From assembly GCA_029207755.1 (NCBI GenBank), contig JARCOQ010000002.1, positions 248,001 to 312,000 on the forward strand: a stretch of 64,000 nucleotides of DNA, read 5' to 3'. The notes beneath the pieces were generated by a model. That model ran no database searches, had not been told where the DNA came from, and saw only the letters and a program-made list of their open reading frames with translations. Positions 1 through 11,739 of the stretch are shown here, piece by piece. The position numbers were made by a program, and so were the translations under genes. The DNA comes from Chamaea fasciata (Eukaryota; Chordata; Aves; Passeriformes; Sylviidae). The stretch's first letter is position 1. Every line of letters starts with the position of its first letter.

Positions 1-792
1 GTGGAGTGTGGATTTCTGCTCCCTTCCTTTCCTCATGCAGTTCTCCGCTATCCCTTGCATTAAGCTGCAGCTTTAGGGGTTGGTCTGTGCTCTGTTGAGT
101 TGGGTGGCTCACATTTTCCAAATAGAAACCAAATGTTCCTGTGGCAGCTTTGACTGAGGAGTGCTGCTTCTGGGCGCTGCCGGAGTTTGTGTCCAGATGG
201 AAGCAGGAATGCGGTGCAGCCAGTGGAGCCTGTGGTTGGAAGCACATCTGGTTTTAAAGCTCATTCTGCACTGACAGCTGTGCTAAAACTCAGCCTTCCT
301 GTGCTTCACTTGGCCAGTCTGAAATAGGTGTTCTTATCCAAACATACTGAGTTCTTAAGTTGTTACTCCTTTTTTATACATTCTAAGCAGTATTGACCAG
401 GTTGGACGGGGCTTGGAGCAGCCTGGTCTAGAGGAAGGTGTCCCTGCCCATGGCAGGGGTTGGAACTGGATGAGCTTTACTGTTCCTCCCAACCCAAACC
501 ATTCCAGGTTACTGTCTTGCATCCTGAATTTACCTTTTCTCCCATAGACATTGTTTTTAAGAATTACTGAAATGGGTGGAGAAAAAGTTTGGTCACCTCT
601 TGATGGCAGGCTCAGTGTTGGAGTGAAGCTGAAGTGTGTTACTCCTTGTTTTAAAGGAGGAAACGGTTCAGCAAGAGAATCCTGAGGAGGTGAACTGCTG
701 TCAGAAATACTGCAGGTTTTGAAAACCGACTGGGTTTTGTGTTCTCTTTGTGTCTCTTTAAATCCCGAGCTATTTTTTTCCCCTTCTCTCAG
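1..792 (+). other. PPME1 intron (3' part)
   Basis: No coding exon is readable here. A CR1 fragment lies at about 395-515. The acceptor at 791-792 closes the intron. Confidence 0.8.
395..515 (+). repeat. CR1 LINE 3' fragment
   Basis: Shows the CR1 tail landmarks in sense: a gaccaggttggacggggctt block, then tgtccctgcccatggcaggg, then a cccaacccaaaccattcc end. Confidence 0.85.
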
Positions 793-1528
793 GTTGCTGA
801 AGCTGTTGCAACGTTCCTGATCCGTCACAGGTTTACAGAGCCCATTGGTGGATTCCAGTGGTAAGGCTCCTTGGAGTTGTGTCCCTGAGCTGGGCTCCTG
901 CTCTCACTGCCTGTTTGGCTCTCGAGGTGGGAGGCTGGAATTTTAGCATGGTGCTAAAAACCACAGATAAACAAACAGCTCTGAATCACAGCCAGTAATA
1001 CATTTGGTGTTTGTGTTCCTTTTAAATTCTCATGTATTTACATCTGCTGATGAAACCTCCCTCCTTGGAAGGGAGAAGCAAAGCATATTTCCTTCTTTAC
1101 AGCCTGCCAGAAAGCAAAATTACAGATTGTATGGCATTTAGCTTTAATAATATTTCATTAAGTAACCAAGGCCCTGCGTTGTGGAGACAACTTGCATCAC
1201 ACTCCCTTGGCCAACAAATACCGGTGAGATGAGGCAGGTAAAGCTATGTGCTTCGCTTTGCAGACTTTCCGTACTTACCTCGTGTGTTTCCTTATCAAAA
1301 TGGCCAGTGGAAGCCAGGCCCCTGTGACCAGCCAGGCAGTGAGAGAAGGGTGTGGTTGATAAGCTAGATAGTGTAGTTGATGTGTAAATAGGGAGAGAGG
1401 GAGAAGACCTAAGGACTTCACAGCTAAATTTAGCTTGTCGCTGAGTTTGCAGAGAATACCTTGATGCTAACATGGGGTCTTTCTTCCATTCTTTTTTTTT
1501 GCCTCCTAGTGTGTTTCCTGCTTGTTAA
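793..1528 (+). CDS. PPME1: Protein phosphatase methylesterase 1, last two coding exons (5' part outside window)
   Basis: PPME1 removes the methyl ester from the C-terminal leucine of the PP2A catalytic subunit. Only the C-terminus of the alpha/beta-hydrolase is here. Exon 793-860 follows a pyrimidine-rich CTCTCAG acceptor and reads VAEAVATFLIRHRFTEPIGG then FQ plus two bases of a split codon. The donor is TG|GTAAGG. The final coding exon, 1510-1528, follows CCTCCTAG and completes the split Cys codon, giving CVFPAC and a TAA stop, close to the human end CVFPGC. Bases 1-792 are intron; the preceding exon, which carries the catalytic His in the human protein, is not in the window. If the 861-1509 intron is retained, translation stops at once (TGG TAA). 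Reading phase and family match make the call secure; the two-exon split of the last residues is seen directly. Confidence 0.95.
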
Positions 1529-1563
1529 TATCCTGGTGTTCTCCAGCACTGATTCCCATTGTA

Positions 1564-1569
1564 AATAAA
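1564..1569 (+). promoter_or_regulatory. PPME1: Poly(A) signal of PPME1
   Basis: AATAAA lies 36 bases after the PPME1 stop codon. It would give a very short 3' UTR. Later AATAAA copies on the same strand (near 5265 and 5546) could serve longer forms; the sequence alone does not decide. Confidence 0.6.
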
Positions 1570-4529
1570 CTGCACCAGAGGCCACTGTGATGTATCCATA
1601 TCCTCTCATCTCCCAGTCCAGCAGCAGTGAGAAGTTGGTGTGAGATTCATCCCCTAGAACTAGTTCTCCAGAATATCTAAATTCTTAGGGACTTCCTTGC
1701 TGGGAAGCAGCTTCTACTGAAGACCATGAAAAGCTCTTCAGGCCCTCGGAAGTGGGATCCTCTTCTCTGCTGCCACAAGGAAAGCCCTCCTGGAATCCCA
1801 CGTAGTCAATCATACCAATCTCCATCAATTCTCAGGCTTTCTTGGACCCAACTGCAGAAGGGCTGTTGGCAGTCCAGATCCACTGAGGGCATTGCAGCAC
1901 AGCCAAAGGCTTCAGGATTTCTCCGTGGAATCACAGAATCATCTTGGAAGTGCCCCTTGGGTTTGGGTTTTATATATACACTTCTTTTTCCCCTAAAGCA
2001 GACGAGGAATCGGCTTCATTGGGAGCTCAGGTTTCATCTCACCGGTGCCAGCCTTAGGGGTTAAGCTGTGGGAAAAGCCTGGAGGCCACTCTCCTGGGCA
2101 AAGTTGGATGGGATTGTCAATCAGGCAGGCGAGGGGGGCATTGTGAGCTCCGTTTCAGAGTCTCGCAGTTTTTCTAGTGCTCATTTCAAGTCCTCTCTGG
2201 GAAGAAGAGCCTGGATAACTCCATCTACTACAGACACATCGCAGGCCAGAGGACTCTGAACCTGTGTTTGTGGAGAAGACCCAAGAGCAGCAGGGACAGT
2301 GTCGTCAACAGGCAGGCTGGCTGTTTTCTGCCCCTGGCATGTGTTTGTTCTTCCCTTCTTGTAGCTGCCACACACAGCTGAGCAGAGTTCAGCGCCTTTG
2401 GGATGGAAAAACATGGAGTGGGCTGTAGGAAAAACCCTGGGAGAGCTTGGAGTCAGTCCTGCTGATGCTGATGCAGAGGTGTAGTCAGCTGTTCTCCCCA
2501 GTGTTGGAGGAAGGACCTTGTTTCCACTGTTGCTTCCTAGATAATTTTGCTGCCTGCCTTCCGGAGTTCCACGTGCACAGAGAGCTTTTCTTCAGGGTTC
2601 AGTTCCCCACACACAGCTCCTGGGCTTGCTTTCACCCAAGAGCCACTTTTGAGTGTAAGAGCAGACATGTTTTGGAGCAGTTTTCCTCAATATTTTGCTG
2701 GTGGATGTCTGAAATCCTTTTTTTTTTGCCTGGTGTCCATAACCCCTTGCTGCTGCCCGATGATTGTTAACCCTGCTCTGCCGAGGCAAAGGTCTGTGGT
2801 GATTTGGGAGCTGCCCTGTGCATCCCATGACAAGAGCCATCAGGAATTCCTGGCATTTGAGAGGCGCAGGTGTGGCCTTGGGCCCGGTGGAGATCCACTT
2901 AGCTGTGATTCACCGGGCACGGCAGCCCTGGCCTTGCTCCGTGTCCCTTCCCTGACAGATCGGGTTGGGAGGCACTGGATTACAGGCAGGAAAGCCTCAT
3001 TCCAGCGAGGAATGCCCTCCTGGCACTTTGGGCACTCAGGTGTTACAAGAGCAATTGCTGGCTCTCTGCACTTCCCTCTGTGAGTCACCCTGTTATTGCA
3101 TTCATTCGATGTAGCGTCCACCCTGGTTTAGTTCCTGATGGATTCAATGGATCTTCAGTAGTCGAGATGCAAAACTGTTCTTTCCCCAGCCGTGTCCCCA
3201 AAACGGCCAAAATTCTCTTTTGCAGGCGACTCCTTTGTTCAGATTGTTAGGGATTCAATAATGCAGCATGTCTATCCAGAGCCTCACTTCCCGGGATCAT
3301 ACTCGTGAATGATCGTGGTGAAGTCACATTCCTCCGTGGTGAAGTAACTTGGAGAGTCTGACTTGGAGTGATTCCTCGCGTTATCCCTTTGATTTGTGAG
3401 CTCGTGAAAAAGCCCAGCCAAGCAGAGCCCTCCATGGAAGGCACATCAGTTTTGTATTCTGTAGAAGCACCGCTGGAAAAGGAATGATTCCTGAAATCCT
3501 GTGGGCTCCCTGGGATTCTGTTTTGTTGTTAACATTGCGTGAGTGCAAAGAAAATAAATATTTCAAGAGCCTATTTAACTGAATGGTGTGTCGCTCCGTG
3601 CCAGCTCCCAGCCCTGCCCTGCCTGGGAGAGGTGGCTGTTCAGGGACTCGTGGTACTGGATAAAAAAAAATGGATTCCAGGGACAGCAGCAGAACGGTGG
3701 GGGTGGGTGGAAGGGAAATTCCTCTCGGCTCTGTCAAGCCATGTGCATTTCTGAGACTGTACTTTTGTCTGAGAAATATTAATGCTCCTGCTGGGATAAA
3801 TGGCATTTGGTGAAGGATACACAGGCTGTGGCAAAAGTAACTGCACAGAGAAGGAGTCTTCTCTTTGGCTCACAAGAAACAGGGACACAGAGAAATTCCC
3901 CCCCAGAAGTCCCAGCTTTGCATTTTTCCTGCAGCCTTTGGACTACTTAGAAACCTCTCTTCATTTTGTTTCACTTGTTGGGTTGAGGATCAGTGGCAGC
4001 TTTCCCAGTGGAAGACCCCAAGGTTTGGCAGGAGCAGGAGATGTGCTTTGGGATGCTGGTTTGTTGCAGGCTTCATTTTAATTGAATAAATAAAATAAAC
4101 AAATGTCTAAGACCTAGGATGGGTTTTGCCAGATTATGTGTACTGGACAAAGCCATCAGGGGCTTACAGATGACTTACAGGAGCATTGGGATTGTTGGAA
4201 AAAGATTGTTTCCTGTATTGCCAAAGCAGGTTCTCTTGCTTTGAATAAATCAACCCTTGAGTAAAGAATTAAACTCGGGCCTGGGGCTGTCCAGGCAGAA
4301 TTTTCCCCTCAGACTGTGACAGGGGGTCTGCAGAGGTGATGCAGCAATAGGTAAAGTTGTTATTTTCCCCCTCTGGGCAAGGGAAAGGCTTGGAAAACCT
4401 GATGGAGCCCATTCCAGCCCCGCTTTCCCCTTGTTTGCAATTTGCAAGCAGTGTTAGGATGACTTGCAAAAGGCAGAGCTTTGGAGACAGACTTTGGAGA
4501 TTCCCCCCCCGGAGGGTCGATGGGGTATT

Positions 4530-4735
4530 AAGAAGAAGTTTTTTTACAATTTAGCCCCTGGCACAGGGTGCCCAGAGAAGCTGTAACTGCCCCTGGATCC
4601 CTGGAAATATCCAAGGCCAGGTTGGACAGGGCTTAGAGCAGCCTGGGATAGTCAAAGTGTCCCTGCCCATGGCAGGGGTGGCACTGCATGGGCTTTAAGG
4701 TTGGGCCCTACCCAAATTATTCTGTGACTTTAGCA
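4530..4735 (+). repeat. CR1 LINE 3' fragment
   Basis: Sense CR1 tail: ggtgcccagagaagctgt, aaggccaggttggacaggg, tgtccctgcccatggcagggg, and an attattctgtgact end. Confidence 0.9.
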
Positions 4736-5185
4736 CTGACATTTTTCCTCTTCTCCACTATTGTCTTTTGGGAGCAGAAGGGCCTGGGAAGAGGGCTGTG
4801 TGGAGGTGCCTGGCAGCCAGCCATTCCCTGCTTTGCACTGGTCATCTACACTCCCGGAAATCCAGACCTGGATCTTTAGGCAAGGTCAAAAACTTGATTT
4901 TATGGCTTTTCACTTCCCAGAACGCTTGGCCCCAGTGCATTTTACCCACCTCTGAGGCTGGCGCTCTGCTCACAGCCTGGAAGTGCCCTTTGTGCTGCCC
5001 AGACCTGCATCCCCTGGTTGTGTCGCTGCCCCCTCGGCACCGTGTCCACGTGGCCTCTGACACGGTGGGAATGGGATTAGGGTTTGCTCCAAGTTTTGCT
5101 GCTGGATGCTTGGCCAGTTGTGGCTGAGCTTTCCCAGTGTGGCAGGGCGACCTCCTGCCACGTGCTGCTGTTTCCAGAAGGAAAA

Positions 5186-5206
5186 TGTGTGTGTGTGTGT
5201 GTGTGT
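5186..5206. repeat. (TG)n microsatellite
   Basis: About ten uninterrupted TG units, followed by a short imperfect extension. Confidence 0.95.
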
Positions 5207-6384
5207 CTGTGTCAGCCTCATCCTGGTCTTGTTTTGTTCTGTGTCTGTTTCCCTTGCCTACAAATAAAGCATTTGTGAAAGGCCTGGAGTAGGAATTCCT
5301 GCTTTCCCTTTAGCTGTGATACTTGGGCTCCTTGGAGCAGCCTGTGGAATCCAGCTGTTCCTGCACCAGACCCAACCCTTGGGTTTTTCTGGTGACTCAC
5401 AGAAGCCTCTTGTCATCCAAAATGCTCCCCCGTCCCTTTGCTGCACCCCGGTGTGGGGAGGAGGGAGGAATTCAGCCACGGCTTTCACCTTTCCCCCTCC
5501 TTTCCGTGACCAATGACTCCCACGTGTTCAGAAACATCTGAAAGTAATAAACCGGGGCACCAAGGGTGCACGCAGGAGCGCGGCTAGGACAGGCGGGAAG
5601 CCGGTGAATTGCTGGCGGGGGTCCGTCCCTTCCTCGCAGCAGATGAAGCCGATGCAGTCGGGGTCCTTTCTCCCGTGGGCTCGGCGGTCCCGAGGTCTGG
5701 GGCCCCTCCCCGGCCCACGCTCCCCCCGCCGGCTCTCTGGTCTTGGGCCAAAACCAGACCGAACAGCTCAGGAGGAAAAATAAAAAAACAAACCCGGAGG
5801 ATTGCTCCCACAGCCTCCAAGGCCAGGGAAAGGGAAAAAACCCAAAGCCTTCTTGCCTAAGTTAACAAAACCCAAGCTAGCTCAGCAAGCTGAGAGAGCC
5901 CGGTCCGCAGGGCACCGCGGGCGCCTGGGCAGTGAGGCTTTGGGAAAGAGGGAGAGCCCTGAGGGTGCCCCGACCCACCCTGGAGCTACGGCAAACACCG
6001 CCGGGCAGGGATCAGGGGAGAGAGAACCCCCGGGACAATGAGGCTGGGTGGGGCTGGGGAGCTGCAGTGGCACACGTGTCCCCAGCCGGATCCTCGCCAC
6101 CCTCGGGCTGTCTCCCGTGGGAAGTGCCGGGGCTCGGCGCGGGCTCCTGCCCGATCCCCGTGCGCTGCCGGGGATCCCGGCCGCTGCTCTTTGCCTTCCC
6201 GTCACGTAGGAGCGGCGGCCGGGATGGAGGGAGGGAACTCGTCTGGAGGCCAGGCGGGGGGGCAGGACGGCTGGAAGGAACAGCCTTCTCCCCGAGACTG
6301 GATTTTTGCATTTCCAAAATAGATGGGAGCCCCAGGGGCAGGGTTTGGCACCCCAGAACATACTCCGGTTTAGTGTGTTTTGAC

Positions 6385-6390
6385 TTTATT
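6385..6390 (-). promoter_or_regulatory. P4HA3: Poly(A) signal of P4HA3
   Basis: AATAAA on the minus strand, about 160 bases beyond the P4HA3 stop codon. It is the first such hexamer downstream of the gene. Confidence 0.7.
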
Positions 6391-6550
6391 TCCACCCAAT
6401 TTGGCCGGGGTCGAGCAAGTCCCGACCACCCCCTGCTCCTCTGCCACCCCCTTCCCTCCGTCCCTCCCTCCCTTGCCCCGCCCTTGGGGAGATGCTGTGC
6501 CGGGGTGGCTTTGCCACCTACAGATGTCCCATCTGTGATGCCACGGCGGC

Positions 6551-9500
6551 TCAGTCCTGTGGATCAGCACTGCACGGCCGCCGGAACTCCTGCCCGTGTT
6601 CATGGATCCACTTATTCGCCACTGGAACGGACAAGCCCTGTCTGTTCCCATCCCTCCGCACCCTCTCTGACCCTGCGCTGGTGTCGGGGACCTTCTTCCC
6701 TGTTATGCAGGGTATTTGTGCATTCCCAGCCCCTCTTGTCTCCCTGCCGGTGGAGCTGTCCCTGCAACCCCGTGTCACCCCGGGGTTGTGTCTCTCACCC
6801 CACTTGTCCCCGGCCAGGACGGGGCAGCCGGCGTGGAGGGTGTCCCCGTCACCATTCCCGTTCCTCCGCAGGTTCCACCAGAAAAGAGCCGCATTCTGCG
6901 GAGCAGAGACGGGTTTGGTAGCCTAAAACAGAGCTGGGATCGCCAAGACTGAATTCTGGCACCCCCAAACAGATTAGGGAGCCCCAGGTTGGTGTTTGGC
7001 ATCAGGAGAGGCTTGGCTACAACTCCCTGCGAGAGCTGAGATACAGAGAGCAGAGTCCTCCCTTCCCTGCTCCCAGCGATCCCAAATGACCCCTTACCTT
7101 GACCACGGGCACGCTGAAATTGGCAGAGATGAAAGCAGTGGAGCCTCCAGCTTCCACTGCACTCAGCTGGAAAAGGAGCAAAAATAGAAACCATGGATCC
7201 CCCCTTCCCTGCGATGCTCCTTCGCACAGGGAAACTGAGGCACAGAACCTCCCTTGGGCCCCAGCTTTGTTCCCCTCACTTTGGCACGGCACAAGCTCTG
7301 GAATACTCCGCAGAGGTTGGCATTTCCCACCTCCTGCAGCGTTTTAGGGCTGCCCTCACCCATCCCATACCCTGAGGCCAACTCTCCAGGCTTGGGAATG
7401 GGGGAGGACTCACGTAGATCATGACTGTGGCGATCCTGTTGCCCGACTTCATTCTGTACAGGGGGCTCCTCATGGACTGCTCCCAGAGGGGAGGTGGGGA
7501 CGGCGGGTCCCGTGGGGACAGTCAGTCCTGCGCTGACACGGCTCAGCCCGGAGGCACCTCACCCCCCAGCAGCTCTAAGCTCCCCCAACCTGTTCCCTCT
7601 GCAGAAAATCCCTCCCTCTCCCTTCTTTTTCCCCTCTCCTTCCGCCTCTTCCCAGGAACACGCCAGGCACCCACCCAGGGATCACCATCCTGGGACCATC
7701 CATCCTACCCCTGCCAGGGGCCACCCCAGGGTGCATCACTAGGAACATCTCAGGGAATAACCAAGGGATCACCTTTGGGACACCCCCAGGGACCGTTCGG
7801 GGTCTTCCCTCGGGCACCATCCCAGCAGCAGCATCATGAGGAGCATCCCAGGGCCCACCCCAGCGTCCACCCCAGGAGCACCACGGGAACCACCCAGGGC
7901 GCCACCCCACGGCCCCCCACGGCCCCCCACGGCAGCCCCTGACCGTGGCGTGGTCGAAGTGCGGCTCGTAGTGGCCCCCCAGGCCGTAGTTGACCACCTG
8001 CAGGTGCTCGGCGTAGGGCGGCCGCAGGTCCAGGCCGGTGAGGGCGGCCATGCGCCGGTCCAAGGCCCGCACCACGGGGTCGGCCGTGTCCTTGAGCCAG
8101 GCGCTGTGGGACCGTCCCCGTCAGCCCCCCGGCTTCGTCCGCGGCTGGGCTTTGCCCTCAGGGCGCTGCTGGGGGCCAGGCCTCCGGCGCGGCCTCAGTG
8201 CCCCCTCAGAGGCGGCCACGGGGCCACGGCGGCCGGAGGACAAGGGAGCGGCGGCTGCTACCTCTTGCTTATCCGGTACTCGGCCTTCTGCTGCTTCTCC
8301 CCAGAGGCCACCACGGATCTCTGCAGCTGCAGGACACACGGGCGAGGCATGTTGCCGCTCATGGGGACCCTCGCCCCAAGCAGGGGCCGTGGTCAGGGTC
8401 AAAGCCGGTGGGTTTGTAGCGGCTGGATGCCAAACATCCCACCCCAAGGTGTCTCACTGGGATGAGGGGAGCAGTGACAGCGGGTGTCACCAACACAAGC
8501 CTGGCTGGGAAGTGGTTTAGGTGCATCCGTGGACCTGGTTTCGTCCAAAATATCTTTTGGGGGGGCTCAGATGGAACCGGGGTCATCATTCCCAGGATCT
8601 CTTCTAATCCTACAGTGGTTTTTCTAATCCGGTTCCACCCTCCTGCCATAGGCAGGGACACCTTCCACTAGACCAGGTTGCCCCCAGTCCCATCTGAACT
8701 CCCTGGAGGAGGCTTTGGCCTTAAAACCCCTCCTATCTCTGCATTCACCCTGGATCACGATCTCCTGGGACACCCTGCTGCAGGAAAGGGACATCCCTGG
8801 AGACAGAGACGGCTCACCCAGGGCCCTGCCAACCCCTTGATAGTCTCAGCCTCAGCATCGGTGATGAAATCGTGGTAGAGGGCCACATAGGGCTGGATCC
8901 GGACCATCTCCTTCTTGACAGGCTGGAGGAGGAGGTAGGGGCTGCTGTTGGTCTCGTAGGAGCAGCTGAGGTGCGGGAGCCGCTCCGGGGCTGGCTGGGG
9001 AGACAAAGGACCGAGGAGGGCGTGAAGGGGGGACAGCAGCGGTGCTGGGGGACCATGGCACCCCTGCCAGTCCCACCTGTCCCCTGGGGCGCTGGCACAG
9101 CTCCTCGTAGGCATCACGGCTCTGCAGGCGGGTGCTGTTGGGGCGCTGCAGGGGGCTGGCACTTGCCCCCGTCCCCATCTCCAGCAGCTTCTTGTACTTG
9201 ACCACGTTCCTCGACACTCTTTGGTTACTGGGATCTGCTGGGGAGGTGGTGTCACCCCGAATGCTGCATCCCCCTCAACCCCCTTGCCTGGCATCGGTCC
9301 CTGGAGAATTACCCCAGATGGGGGCAAGAAATGGGGTGAGGGAGGCTGTTGCCATGCAGAGGTGATGGGGACATCCCAAAATCTTTTCCCTCTTCCTGCT
9401 GCATCCGGGGTTGTCCCACATACCGTAGCGGAGAAACTCCATGGAGAGGCTCAAGGCACGAGAGATGTTTCCAGCCTGGATGGGCGAGTGGAGACCCCAT

Positions 9501-11348
9501 GAGCATCCATCCTCCTGCCCATGGTTTGGCTCCACTGGACACCGGGATGGGAAGGGGGCTCATGGCTGTACCATGAAGTAGGAGAAGGCCAGATGGTCGA
9601 GAGCATCCTCCAGGCTGCTCCGGTCCTCCAGGTTCCAGCTGCCATAGGAGAGGCGGAAGAGGCTGACAGCCTCCTCCAGCCATGCAATGGAGTGGTAATA
9701 GTCACCTGTGTCATAGGCCACCTGCGAGGCAACACATCACCTGCCAGCTGGGCCAGCCTGGCCTGCATCCCGTCCCATCCCATCCCCTCATGCCATGTCA
9801 TCCCATCCCATTGCAGTTCCCACCCATCCTGGACCGTTGCATCTGTCACTTTCCTATTGCCATCTCCATCCCCATTCCCTCCCACACCGTCCCCATCCTG
9901 TCCCACCCCTTCCTTTCCTGTCCCGTTTGCACCTGCACTTTCATCTCATCCCACGGTACAGAAACCCCGATGTCTGCCCCTCTGGGAGCAGCATCCCAGG
10001 CCGGAGAGGCTAGGTGGAGCTCTCCCTCACCTTTCCCACATGGAAGCAGTCGTTGGCGGAGAGGGCGGCGCGCCGGCCGGGGCTGTAGAGGGGCGGGTGC
10101 CCGGCTCTCTGGAAGACGCCGCGGGCCAAGCCCTGCACGCTGAGGGCGTACACGTCCTGCAGCCGCATCAGCGCCCTGGCTGCCCCGTCCAGGTCCTCGG
10201 CTCCAGGCAGCTCCTGCTCCACCTCCCTGAGCCCAGCATGGAGTGCTGCAGGGTGGGAAAGAGGTGTGGGGTGGGGGATAAATGAAATTATGAGGTGCGA
10301 TCGCAGCGCTTTTCCCTGGGGACCCCACATCCTGCCCCTCCAGCCATTCTGCTCCTCCAACAATTTTCCTGCTTCTCTACCCGTTCCCCAGCCCCTCCAT
10401 CTATTTCCTGGTTCCTCCATCCATTCTCCTGCTCCTCTACCCATTGACCCTTCCCCTCCATCTTGTTCTTCCACATCTTCCACTCCTCCATCTCTTCTCC
10501 TGCTCCTCCATCCTCTCCCCACCACCTCCTGGCCCTGCCTAGGTGACCGAGGGGACACAAGGCCGAGCATCCTCCCCGTACCCTGGGTGTTGCTGGTGGC
10601 CTCGTCGCTGTAGATGATGTTGGGCCAGTCAGAGTGGAGGCGCTTGATGAGGCTGAAGGCCAACAGGGGGTTGTCCACCGAGGCCTCGGGGTCCTGGTGC
10701 AGCGCCTGGACCTTCTCATAGAACCTACAAGGCACCCACTGGATCACTGGACACTCGGATGCTCCTCAGTGTTGACACCTCCCAGGTGGGGGCTGTGTCC
10801 CCCGCACTGTTGGGCAGCTTTGGCCCAGAGTGGCCAAGCCAGAGTTGAGGGATTGTCCGACCCGTCCCTGGTGTGTGTGTGGGGGTGGCCCACGCCTTGG
10901 GGATGCTGTACCCAGACCCCCATGGGTGGGGGACCATGTCCCCCTCCTGGGGCACGGCCGGGGGAAGGGGGGACATGAGCCGCGTCCGGTCTCGGCTTCC
11001 CGTGCTCCCACCACCCTCTTATTTAGGGCCACCCCCAAAAATTGGGTGCTGCGGGGAAGGTGGGGATGGGTTAACCCCTCTCGTAGCCGGGGAGTGGGGC
11101 TGGGGGCGCGGGATGGGTGGCTGGAGGGGAGCCCGGTACCTGCGGAGGCGGCGCAGGCGGGAGCTCTCGTCCCGCAGGTAGGAGCGGAGCCGGCGGAGCA
11201 GGCGGCGCTCGGCGCCCAGCGCTCCCCGCACGCTCAGCATCGCAGAGAACGTCTCGGCCGGGGCGGGGGGCGGCAGCAGCGCCAGCAGCGCCCCCAGCAC
11301 CCCCAGCGCCCCCAGCGCTCCCAGCGCCCCCAGTGCTCCAAGGATCCT
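6551..11348 (-). CDS. P4HA3: Prolyl 4-hydroxylase subunit alpha-3 (13 coding exons; start codon unresolved)
   Basis: Alpha subunit of an ER collagen prolyl 4-hydroxylase (Fe2+, 2-oxoglutarate, ascorbate), normally a tetramer with protein disulfide isomerase. Exons in coding order: 11140-about 11348, 10582-10724, 10031-10245, 9572-9721, 9424-9475, 9077-9234, 8818-8994, 8262-8326, 7944-8103, 7414-7476, 7098-7166, 6799-6895, 6551-6621; all phases agree. Exons 1-6 carry the N-terminal dimer and peptide-substrate (TPR-like) region, e.g. DNPLLAFSLIKRLHSDW and DYYHSIAWLEEAV. The catalytic jelly-roll has the iron ligands in HYEPHFDHAT (H-x-D), the distal His in DTLHAGCPVL, and the 2-oxoglutarate Lys in GDKWVANKW. 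The C-terminus is EFRRPCSADPQD, with no KDEL, as expected for alpha subunits. The signal peptide lies in a Leu/Gly-rich repeat (about 11256-11348) where no in-frame ATG is found; homology is firm from residue ETFSAM (11255) onward. All catalytic residues are present, so the enzyme looks functional apart from the unresolved 5' end. Confidence 0.95.
7640..7940. repeat. Degenerate C-rich minisatellite in a P4HA3 intron
   Basis: The intron between the HFD-bearing exon and the next carries diverged copies of a roughly 20-30 base unit built on accccaggg-like and cacggcccccc-like blocks. Confidence 0.55.
8600..8695 (-). repeat. CR1 LINE 3' fragment in a P4HA3 intron
   Basis: Antisense CR1 landmarks: ccaccctcctgccataggca, then gggacaccttccactagacc, then aggttgccccc. 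Confidence 0.85.
9765..9960. repeat. Pyrimidine-rich (CCCAT)n-like repeat in a P4HA3 intron
   Basis: Diverged copies of cccatcc and ccatcccatt between the DYYHSIAW exon (9572-9721) and the DCFHVGK exon (10031-10245). Confidence 0.6.
10325..10545. repeat. Pyrimidine-rich minisatellite in a P4HA3 intron
   Basis: Imperfect copies of a roughly 30-base unit of the type ctcctccatccattctcctg, repeated about six times. Confidence 0.65.
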
Positions 11349-11600
11349 CAGTACCTCCGGTGCCCCCCGTCCCAGCAGCGCTCCAAGTACCCACAGCGTC
11401 TCCGGTTCCAGCTCCCGTATCCCCAGCACCTCCAGCGGCCCTACTCCCAGCAGCGGCCGCAGCACCCACAGTGCGCCCAGTGGCCCCGGAGCTCCGAGTA
11501 TCCCCAAACCCCCCGGTACCCCCTGTACCTCCAGCGCCAGGAGCGCCCCCCGAGCCCCGGCAGCCCCAACACCAGCGGCGCCCCCCGCACGCCCAGCGCC
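11256..11600 (-). repeat. GC-rich 9-12 base tandem repeat over the P4HA3 signal-peptide region
   Basis: On the minus strand, units like CTGGGGGCG and CTGGGAGCG are tandemly repeated and encode a Leu-Gly-Ala run in the P4HA3 frame. Purity falls with distance from the exon. No ATG in the P4HA3 frame occurs between 11240 and 11762. The nearest upstream ATG (11619) is in another frame. Confidence 0.75.
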
Positions 11601-11739
11601 AGCCGTGCCCCAGCCGCATCCGGGAGAAGCCGGGGGAAAAGGGGCGGAGAGGCCCCGCCTTGGGGGGGAAAAGGGGTGGGGGGTGCCCCGGACCCGCCAC
11701 GCTGGCTGGGAAGGGCGGCGTGGGGCTGATCCCCGTCCT

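Larger units (their letters stand above)
1570..6370. other. Intergenic region between PPME1 and P4HA3 3' ends
   Basis: No gene recognised on either strand. It holds one clear CR1 fragment (4530-4735), a TG dinucleotide run (5186-5206) and AATAAA copies near 4085, 5265 and 5546. From about 5570 to 6260 the sequence becomes GC- and CpG-rich; the open frames there are proline/arginine-rich and match no family I know, so they are not called as genes. Confidence 0.6.

Noticed and set aside
5932..6921. A 329-codon + strand open frame
   Set aside because: Overlaps the last two P4HA3 exons in antisense and has no recognisable domain; high GC explains its length.
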